Source: Candidatus Poseidonia sp. (GTDB taxonomy: Archaea; Thermoplasmatota; Poseidoniia; Poseidoniales; Poseidoniaceae). Taken from it: a stretch of 19,815 nt of DNA. Each line of letters begins with the position of its first letter. Positions within the stretch are counted from its first letter, which is position 1. Positions 14,401-19,815 of this stretch are shown piece by piece. The notes under the pieces are model-generated. The model was not told where the DNA came from. It worked only from the letters and a program-made list of their open reading frames with translations, and made no database searches. The stretch spans positions 1-19,815 of the forward strand of contig JALRLQ010000025.1 of the NCBI GenBank assembly GCA_023254365.1, read 5' to 3'. The translations under genes were made by a program, and so were the position numbers.

Positions 14401-17295
14401 ATGGAGCATGGTGCGACCGCGAACGGTGCTCAGCGAAAGGCGCTGCTGTTGGTGGCGTTGATGTGCACGGCCCTGCTCCCGCTTGTCGCTCCCGTCGCTT
14501 CCGCCGACGGTGGCCGAGCCATCTCGGTCCAACTCACTGCCATCCCAACAGCCCTTGAGGTCAATCCTGGAGAAGGTGGAGAATACACCATCCGTCTACG
14601 CAACAACGGCGACAACCCAATCACCGTCCAGTTGGCCACCGCCGAAGAGGCCGGTGGCGACTGCGGGGGGTACGCTTCAACCATCACGCAATTCACCGGC
14701 CCCATCGACGCCGGTCAAGTTGAGGAAACCACGTTGAACGTGACCTTGACCCAAACCGCAGAAGGCAGTTGCAAAACCACGGTGACGGCCAACATCAACG
14801 AACAGGTCACGCCACCCGATGTCGCCGACCCACCCACGCAGGAAACCGTCGAAGTGACCACCACCGCTGGAGACGGCTCCGGCAGCGCTCTGTTTGGCGT
14901 GGACCTCATCATTGCAGAAAGTCAGCGAGACAAGAACTGGCAGGGCCAGAGCGAGGTGGACTACGTGGTCACGGTGGAAAACACCGGACGCAGTAACGAA
15001 ACCATCAACCTCGCCGTGACGGAAGGCACCGGCCCCGGCTGCGGCTCGGCTTCCGAATTGACGGTAACCCTGAGCGAAACCACCGTCCAAGTTGACGAGG
15101 AAGAATCCGAAACCGTCACCGTCACGGTGGAAGTCCCTGACGGGCAATCCGCCGACAAATACTGTTGGGAAATCGAAGGCGTCGTGGCCAACGACCCTGC
15201 TCAAGAAGCCAAAGACGTCGAAGATTTCAGTTTGACCGTTCCCGAACTCAAAGAATGCACGGTCGCCCTGAGCAAGACCTCGGTCAGCGTGAACCCAGGG
15301 GCGACGGTCACCATCACCGCCACCTACGCCAACACTGGCAACGCCAACTGGATCGTCCATGCGGCCGGTGCAGGTCCAAAAGCCTCGCAATGGGTCAGCG
15401 TTGACGGTGCCTCCTCGGGCAACCTTCCCTACGACGACGGGAACGGTGAGCGCGAGTTTGATTTCCTCATCAGCCCTGATGATTCGGTCACCGCTGGTTC
15501 GGAAACCGTCGTGACCATCGTCGGCAAAGAGAGCGCAACAGGGCCCATTAAGGAAGACTGCCAAGCCGACCTACGCATCATCGTCGGCCAGTCTCGAGGG
15601 GCCAGCATTTCGGTGGCGACCTCGCTGTTGTCCAACATCGAACCGGGCAGCAACAAATCCACCACATTGACCGTCACCAACCAAGGCAACGGCCAAGACA
15701 ACCTGCGCATCGCTTCCTCCATTGCGCCCACCGGATGGGCCGTGCAGTTGGAACAGACCGCCGTTTCGGTCGGTTCAAGGCACGGCAACGAGAAGTCGGT
15801 CACCGTCGATTTGACGGTGCGCGTCCCAACCAATGCACTGGCCACTGAAGAGGTCGAGTTGACCTTCAGCGTCCTGCCTTCAAGCGGCGGTGCGGCCTAC
15901 GACTCCGTGGTGCTGAAGGTGACGGTAGCGGCCGTTCACGGTTTTGAAATCGACACGCCCGCCACCGACCAAACGGGACGTTCTGGCACCGAAGTTCGCT
16001 TCCCCATCGATTTGGAAAACCAAGGCAACGTCCGAGACACCATCGGCGTGTCCGTCGTTTCGCAGACCGCCAGCCCTGCGTGGGGGACCTCGTTTGAAAC
16101 CGTCGACGGCATGCCGTTCACGGAAATCGACATCGAACCGCAAACCACCACACGCGTCTACTTGGTGGTCAGCATCGATGGCGAGGAAGAACTCGAAAAC
16201 TCCCGCATCACGGTTCGCATCCGCAACAAGGACGACCCCAACAGCCAGGACCGTGACAACGACGGTATTCCTGACAACCAGCGTCAAGGCGAGTTCCTCG
16301 CCATCCTTTCCGACCGCGAATTCTCCATGGACCTTCGTCTCGAGAACACCGATACGGCCACATCGGCCTCGGTCGTTCTTCCACCGAGCGGTGAGAAAAC
16401 CATCGGCATGTGGGTTCGAAACACGGGCGACGGCAACGACGATGCGGTGTTCACCCTCGGTGGTTTGGAAGGCATCGCCACCCGTTCCATGACCGCCTAC
16501 GGTCTTCCGGTAACGGGCGAGTTGGCCGTGCCCAAAGGGTACGGGATTTGGGACATCACCAACGCCACCTACGTCATGGAATCCAGCGGCCAACCCTACT
16601 TGCTGAGCGATCAAGACGCGGCTGAAATGAAGATGCTCGATCTCGGTTTGACCTTTGAGGACTACCGAGCCCAGCCCTACGAGGTCTACATCGAACTCAC
16701 GCTTCGGGTCAACCCAGGGGCGCAAACCGGGCAGGGAGGCGTCCTCGAAATTCTCGTCACCAGCGTTTCCAACGCCGCCGACCGAAGCGGGTTGGTGACG
16801 GTGTCGCTTGAAGTCAGCATCATCCACGAAATCACCTTCGTTGAGGAAGGCGTTCGGCAAGAGCTTGACATCGTTTACGGGCAAAAGGCTGCGGTGAAGG
16901 AAATCTCCATCCTTAACACGGGCAACGTGCGGACCGAAATTCGGGTCTTTGCGTCCGAGAACCTTCGTGGCTGGTCGGTGTTGCTCGACAGCGACAACCT
17001 CGATTGTCAGACCGAAAACAGCGACTTGGTGTGCATGGTGGACGAAGGCGAGCGCCTCTACGTCAACGTCACCATCCGAGCACCCTACGGGGCTGAAATG
17101 GAAGATCTGTACAAATTCACGGTATCAGCTGAGCCCACCGAGACGGGTGTGCTCGACCGTCAGAACATCGAATTTGCCGCTCAAGGCATGCCCGCAGAAG
17201 GCGTGCTCGGCCTTTCTTCAACCACGCTGGCGCAAGCCGGTGGGGCTCTCCTCGTTGTGCTGCTGCTTCTGGTGGCCATCGGCCGTCGCAAGTGA
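14401..17295 (+). CDS. C-terminally anchored surface protein of tandem CARDB/NEW3-like domains
   Basis: A 964-residue protein. Residues 1-35 are a signal peptide (QRK, then ALLLVALMCTALLPLVAPVA). The body is a string of about six to seven Ig-like domains, each marked by an 'N.G(N/D)' strand turn: RNNGDNP (68), ENTGRSN (193), ANTGNANW (310), NQGNGQDN (427), NQGNVRDT (540), NTGDGNDD (674), NTGNVRTE (839). These resemble the NEW3/CARDB domains of archaeal surface proteins (COG1470-type). A calcium-binding DRDNDGIPDNQ loop of thrombospondin type 3 style lies at 617-627. The C terminus is one membrane span (947-960) followed directly by GRRK, so there is no cytosolic domain. Likely a structural, adhesive or S-layer-like protein. 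ATG 14401 is the first possible start after an in-frame TGA at 14389; GGAGA at 14380-14384 is 16 nt away, unusually far. It may share targets with the subtilase upstream. Confidence 0.8.
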   Translation: MEHGATANGAQRKALLLVALMCTALLPLVAPVASADGGRAISVQLTAIPTALEVNPGEGGEYTIRLRNNGDNPITVQLATAEEAGGDCGGYASTITQFTGPIDAGQVEETTLNVTLTQTAEGSCKTTVTANINEQVTPPDVADPPTQETVEVTTTAGDGSGSALFGVDLIIAESQRDKNWQGQSEVDYVVTVENTGRSNETINLAVTEGTGPGCGSASELTVTLSETTVQVDEEESETVTVTVEVPDGQSADKYCWEIEGVVANDPAQEAKDVEDFSLTVPELKECTVALSKTSVSVNPGATVTITATYANTGNANWIVHAAGAGPKASQWVSVDGASSGNLPYDDGNGEREFDFLISPDDSVTAGSETVVTIVGKESATGPIKEDCQADLRIIVGQSRGASISVATSLLSNIEPGSNKSTTLTVTNQGNGQDNLRIASSIAPTGWAVQLEQTAVSVGSRHGNEKSVTVDLTVRVPTNALATEEVELTFSVLPSSGGAAYDSVVLKVTVAAVHGFEIDTPATDQTGRSGTEVRFPIDLENQGNVRDTIGVSVVSQTASPAWGTSFETVDGMPFTEIDIEPQTTTRVYLVVSIDGEEELENSRITVRIRNKDDPNSQDRDNDGIPDNQRQGEFLAILSDREFSMDLRLENTDTATSASVVLPPSGEKTIGMWVRNTGDGNDDAVFTLGGLEGIATRSMTAYGLPVTGELAVPKGYGIWDITNATYVMESSGQPYLLSDQDAAEMKMLDLGLTFEDYRAQPYEVYIELTLRVNPGAQTGQGGVLEILVTSVSNAADRSGLVTVSLEVSIIHEITFVEEGVRQELDIVYGQKAAVKEISILNTGNVRTEIRVFASENLRGWSVLLDSDNLDCQTENSDLVCMVDEGERLYVNVTIRAPYGAEMEDLYKFTVSAEPTETGVLDRQNIEFAAQGMPAEGVLGLSSTTLAQAGGALLVVLLLLVAIGRRK

Positions 17296-17374
17296 GGAAG
17301 GTTTCCAGCCGTTCATTTCGCGGTGCAATCGTGACCCTGCGAGGCTGTGAACCCCCTCGTTCTGCCCCCTGTTG

Positions 17375-17413
17375 CTTGAAGCCTCTTGACAACGCTTATT
17401 GAGGGGCCTCAAG
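17375..17413 (+). promoter_or_regulatory. Long hairpin in the leader before nuoA
   Basis: Bases 17375-17389 pair with 17399-17413 around a 9-nt loop: 14 of 15 positions pair (11 Watson-Crick, 3 G-U, one A-C mismatch at 17380/17408). The 3' arm is itself a near-palindrome, TTGAGG-GG-CCTCAA (17399-17412). GAGGGG (17401-17406) could alternatively pair with CCCCTC at 17353-17358. No T-run follows, so a simple terminator is doubtful; an attenuator, operator or end of the upstream transcript are options. The 161-nt spacer 17296-17456 otherwise holds no gene I can support. Confidence 0.5.
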
Positions 17414-17422
17414 TCGCAACAA

Positions 17423-17446
17423 GCAGAGAGCGTATGCGTTCTCTGT
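17423..17446 (+). promoter_or_regulatory. 24-nt quasi-palindrome just before nuoA
   Basis: Perfect arms CAGAGA (17424-17429) and TCTCTG (17440-17445) flank a self-complementary core. All 12 base-pair positions pair if three G-U pairs are allowed. As RNA it makes a stable hairpin with loop TATG, 10 nt before ATG 17457; as DNA it has the form of an operator. A TATA-like GCTTATTG (17394-17401) would put the transcription start at about 17425, so this element would lie at the very 5' end of the nuo mRNA. Confidence 0.5.
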
Positions 17447-17456
17447 GGGTGTATCC

Positions 17457-17936
17457 ATGTCAGGACTCGAATCGGTGCCTAGTGCCTATCTCTCCATTGG
17501 TTTCTTGACCATCGTCGGCATCATCATGCCCCTGACGAACTTCATTATCACCTGGTTGGTTCGACCGAAGGTCGATCCTGCTCGCCCCCACATCACCCGC
17601 TCTTACCTTTTGGAGGGCTACGAGCGAGACCACAGCCTCTACCCTCGCCGATTGACCACCTTTGAGTGCGGCAGCGAGCCCGTTGGCGAGGCCATGATTC
17701 AATTCCACTTCCAGTACTACTGGTACGCCATCATCTTCCTTGTGTTTGACGTGGCGTTCATGTTCCTCGTCTTGGGTGGCATGGTCGCTTCCGACGCCAC
17801 CGCCGAGGGCGTGGTTGACCGAGAAGCCGCCGTGGCCAAGGCCACCGATGCTTTGGTGACGCTGGGCATCTTCTTCGCCACCATGTCGCTGGGCGTGTGG
17901 TACGTGTTCCGTAAGCGAGGTCGCATTTACATCTGA
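17457..17936 (+). CDS. nuoA: Complex I subunit NuoA (ND3-like)
   Basis: A 159-residue membrane subunit of respiratory complex I, part of the quinone-site/proton-channel junction. Three spans are visible (about 11-35, 88-110, 132-151). The family signature F69-E-C71-G-S-E-P-V-G-E-A-M...FHFQYYWYAIIFLVFD is present, with C71 matching the ND3 loop cysteine. Two oddities are seen. The first loop (36-68) is longer than in E. coli. The conserved Glu of the FD(V/L)E motif in the second core span is Ala (F97-D-V-A100). ATG 17457 follows GGGTG at a 5-nt spacing; an in-frame GTG at 17445 is the alternative start, adding four residues. First gene of a tight nuoABCD operon. Confidence 0.93.
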   Translation: MSGLESVPSAYLSIGFLTIVGIIMPLTNFIITWLVRPKVDPARPHITRSYLLEGYERDHSLYPRRLTTFECGSEPVGEAMIQFHFQYYWYAIIFLVFDVAFMFLVLGGMVASDATAEGVVDREAAVAKATDALVTLGIFFATMSLGVWYVFRKRGRIYI

Positions 17937-17940
17937 GGTG
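17934..17940 (+). promoter_or_regulatory. Stop codon fused to Shine-Dalgarno (TGAGGTG) between nuoA and nuoB
   Basis: The TGA ending nuoA runs into GGTG, so GAGGTG (17935-17940) sits 7 nt before the nuoB ATG at 17948. Same coupling device as at 619-625 and 19195-19201. Confidence 0.6.
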
Positions 17941-17947
17941 ATGAACC

Positions 17948-18541
17948 ATGGCAGGACAAGACGAAAACTACGCTGCATTCAACAGTCGCGCCCTCGTTGA
18001 GATGGTGGGCGATGTCACGGACGAAGCTCTCAAGGCCACCCGAATCAAGCAGTTCCTGAGCGTTCTCGCTGGTCGCTACTTCAACTGGGCCGGCCGCAAG
18101 TCGTTGTTCACACTCCACTTGGGCATCAAGTGCTGCGCCATTGAGATGGCCGCTGCTGCTACGCCTCGTTTCGACGGCGACCGTTTCGGTGTGCTGTTCC
18201 GCTCTTCGCCTCGTCAGTCCGACGTGCTGCTCGTCAACGGTCCCATCAGCAAGAAGTTCGCCGACAAGATCGTCCGTCTCTGGGAGCAAATGCCCGAGCC
18301 CAAGTACTGCATCGCCATGGGCGAGTGCGCTATCTCGGGCGGGCCGTACTTCCAATCCTACAACATCCTCGAAGGCGTGGACACCGTCATTCCTGTGGAC
18401 GTCTACATCCCCGGATGCCCACCTCGCCCTGAAGCCCTCATCGACGGCTTTGGACTGCTTCGCGAGAAGATCATTCGTATCGGTGCTGCCCCAAGCAGCG
18501 GCCGCAAGGGCGACAAGCCGATCATCGTCGGGGAGGACTGA
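17948..18541 (+). CDS. nuoB: Complex I subunit NuoB (PSST), N2 cluster protein
   Basis: A 197-residue peripheral-arm subunit holding the terminal [4Fe-4S] cluster N2, which hands electrons to quinone. The four ligands are in place: the adjacent pair C62-C63 in GIKCCAIEM, C127 in MGECAISGG, and C157 in VYIPGCPPRPEAL. The core also has SPRQSDVLLVNGPISKK and QMPEPKY, as in the family. Length is normal for short archaeal and bacterial forms. It has a good Shine-Dalgarno and is 11 nt after nuoA. Nothing suggests decay; function is assured if the complex assembles. Confidence 0.96.
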   Translation: MAGQDENYAAFNSRALVEMVGDVTDEALKATRIKQFLSVLAGRYFNWAGRKSLFTLHLGIKCCAIEMAAAATPRFDGDRFGVLFRSSPRQSDVLLVNGPISKKFADKIVRLWEQMPEPKYCIAMGECAISGGPYFQSYNILEGVDTVIPVDVYIPGCPPRPEALIDGFGLLREKIIRIGAAPSSGRKGDKPIIVGED

Positions 18542-18543
18542 CC

Positions 18544-19197
18544 ATGGGCATGCGCGTCACCAACGAGCAAAGCGACATGGCTGCGGAGGCTGCGGTTCAA
18601 CAAGTGGCGGACCGCTTCTCCGGCTCCGACGTGGCCGCAACGGTGGAGCACCACGCCAACGCCCACAAGATGGCGTTTGTTCGCATGACTGTCCCGCCCC
18701 AGCATTGGACGGCCGTCGCAAAGTTTCTCCGATTCGACGTCGGCGTGAACTACTGCTCGATGGTGACCGGCACCCACTTCCCCGAAGGCGGAGCAGACCG
18801 AGGTTGGGAAGTGGCCTATCACTTGATGCGCCAACCCGTGACCGACCAGGCCCCGCACACCAACACCGTCCACGTTGCAGAAACCCTTCGAGGCGATGAT
18901 ATCCCGTTGGAGTTTGAGGTGCTGATCACCCTTCCACAAACCGAATCCCCCAGCGTCCCCAGCGTGCAGAGCGTGTGGGTTGGTGCCGATTGGAACGAGA
19001 AAGAAACCTGGGACCTTGTTGGCATCCAGTTTGAGGGCCACGAAAACATGCACCGGGTGCTCAACCCCCACGACAGTCCCGAAGGTTTCCACCCGCTTCA
19101 GAAGCAACACAAGATTCGCTACCACGACTTCAACGAAATGTACGACGACGCTCAGGGCTTCGGTCGAAAACCAACCGACGAGGGTCGCGTAAAGTGA
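18544..19197 (+). CDS. nuoC: Complex I subunit NuoC (30 kDa)
   Basis: A 217-residue soluble subunit that packs against NuoD at the base of the peripheral arm. The C-terminal half carries the family signature: V144-W-V-G-A-D-W-N-E-K-E-T-W-D-L-V-G-I161, then F163-E-G-H-E-N-M-H-R-V-L-N173 and EGFHPLQK. This matches the usual 'E.(R/K)E..DL.GI.F.GHP.L.RIL' with Glu in place of the Pro after GH. The N-terminal half (MAFVRMTVPPQHW...VNYCSMVTGTHFP) is the alpha/beta part. It begins 2 nt after the nuoB stop; GGAGG overlapping the end of nuoB serves as its ribosome site. It is a separate gene, not the NuoCD fusion of E. coli. Confidence 0.94.
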   Translation: MGMRVTNEQSDMAAEAAVQQVADRFSGSDVAATVEHHANAHKMAFVRMTVPPQHWTAVAKFLRFDVGVNYCSMVTGTHFPEGGADRGWEVAYHLMRQPVTDQAPHTNTVHVAETLRGDDIPLEFEVLITLPQTESPSVPSVQSVWVGADWNEKETWDLVGIQFEGHENMHRVLNPHDSPEGFHPLQKQHKIRYHDFNEMYDDAQGFGRKPTDEGRVK

Positions 19198-19201
19198 GGT
19201 G
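19195..19201 (+). promoter_or_regulatory. Stop codon fused to Shine-Dalgarno (TGAGGTG) between nuoC and nuoD
   Basis: The TGA ending nuoC is followed by GGTGAT, creating GAGGTGAT with 3 nt before the nuoD ATG at 19207. This confirms the nuoD start, which has no other ATG nearby in a suitable position. Confidence 0.6.
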
Positions 19202-19206
19202 ATACG

Positions 19207-19815
19207 ATGGCACAAATGTGGATTACCATGGGACCCCAGCACCCGATGACGCACGGTCTGTGGACGCTTCGTGTGAAGGTTGACGGTGAAACCGTTGTCG
19301 ATACCGAGGCCGAACTCGGCTACATTCATCGCGGTGTCGAGAAGATTGCCGAAGCACGTGACTTCACGCAAATCACCCCGTATTGTGACCGGCTCTGCTA
19401 CGTGAGCGCCATGACGTGGGCCAATTCCTACATCTATGCCGCTGAGGATTTGCTCGAAGTTGAGGTGCCCGAGCGTGCAGAATACATTCGTCTCATCGCT
19501 GCAGAATGTCAACGCCTTGCCTCCCACTTGATGTGGTTGGGCGCTTACGGGCCCGATATTGGCAGTTTGACCCTGATGACCTGGTGCATGCGAGACCGCG
19601 AGATGTTCCTCGACCTCCTTCAGGAATTGGGCGGCTCTCGAATGCACTACAACTACCCCCGTGTTGGCGGTGTGAAGCGCGACATTCCTGTCGGGTTTGC
19701 CGACCGCCTCATCGCGAAAGTCAAGTTGTTTGAGCACCGCATTGACGAGTACGAGATGATGCTTGACGAATCGACCATCTGGCTCGTTCGTCTGCAGGGC
19801 GTCGGCTACGCCAAG
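19207..19815 (+). CDS. nuoD: Complex I subunit NuoD (49 kDa), N-terminal 203 residues
   Basis: Open to the end of the window, so the 3' half (usual length about 370-410) is missing. NuoD forms most of the quinone pocket with NuoB. Family motifs: G9-P-Q-H-P-M-T-H16-G, GYIHRGVEKIAE (38-49), ITPYCDRLCYVSAM (56-69), ASHLMWLG (105-112), YGPDIGS (114-120, D117), SRMHYNYPRVGGV (144-156). By alignment to bovine NDUFS2 from memory, H16 equals quinone-ligand His59, Y65 equals Tyr108 and D117 equals Asp160. The residue before Y65 is Cys (C64) where the family has Asp (DRLDY). Last gene of the visible operon; nuoH and nuoI are expected downstream but not seen. Confidence 0.95.
   Translation, partial: MAQMWITMGPQHPMTHGLWTLRVKVDGETVVDTEAELGYIHRGVEKIAEARDFTQITPYCDRLCYVSAMTWANSYIYAAEDLLEVEVPERAEYIRLIAAECQRLASHLMWLGAYGPDIGSLTLMTWCMRDREMFLDLLQELGGSRMHYNYPRVGGVKRDIPVGFADRLIAKVKLFEHRIDEYEMMLDESTIWLVRLQGVGYAK

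Noticed and set aside
17296..17350. Possible terminator after the 964-aa gene (GGAAGGTTTCC)
   Set aside because: Only a 4-bp stem with a tiny loop and no T-run.
17386..17391. TTGACA, a bacterial -35-like hexamer
   Set aside because: No matching -10 box at the right spacing, and the genome is archaeal, where TATA/BRE promoters are used.
18403..19737. Long antisense open frame (444 codons) across nuoB, nuoC and nuoD
   Set aside because: It covers three well-conserved complex I genes and their coupled junctions; its translation has no family features.

Overview
The window reads as a stretch of an archaeal chromosome. The first gene is ribosomal protein L15e, a family of archaea and eukaryotes. 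Ribosome binding sites match an archaeal anti-Shine-Dalgarno (GAGGTG, GAGGTGAT, GGAGG). The closing operon is a complex I gene set starting nuoA-B-C-D, with separate C and D. Together with very large secreted or membrane-anchored Ig/PKD-type proteins, a subtilase with a membrane tail, and moderately high GC, this best fits a Thermoplasmatota-type euryarchaeon such as marine group II (Ca. Poseidoniia). That assignment is inference; no 16S or other phylogenetic marker is complete here. All genes I accept are on the + strand.

Layout: (1) 1-277, the 3' end of the L15e gene, then a hairpin/T-run terminator and a TATA-like element. (2) 361-1773, a small PRC-barrel protein followed by an RNase Z-like metallo-beta-lactamase, 9 nt apart. 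(3) 1775-17295, about 15.5 kb holding five consecutive envelope proteins: a 866-aa PKD protein with one C-terminal membrane span and a cytoplasmic zinc-ribbon tail; a 1554-aa secreted beta-rich giant I cannot assign; a 194-aa protein with an N-terminal signal anchor; a 1522-aa KP-43-like subtilase with CARDB and Ig-like domains, a membrane span and a cytoplasmic RING-like C4HC3 zinc tail; and a 964-aa protein of tandem CARDB/NEW3-like domains anchored at its C terminus. (4) 17296-17456, a noncoding leader with two consecutive strong hairpins. (5) 17457-19815, nuoA, nuoB, nuoC and the first 203 codons of nuoD.

The envelope genes probably act together at the cell surface: binding and cutting of extracellular polymers or adhesion, with two of the proteins carrying zinc modules on the cytosolic side. 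That architecture (large extracellular beta domains, one membrane span, proline-rich linker, intracellular zinc finger) is the most promising candidate for an undescribed system here. The complex I genes form a tightly coupled operon. Two conserved residues near the quinone site differ from the usual family sequence (NuoA Glu to Ala, NuoD Asp to Cys).

No tRNA, rRNA, CRISPR array, insertion sequence or integrase was seen. No gene-free stretch exceeds 300 bases.
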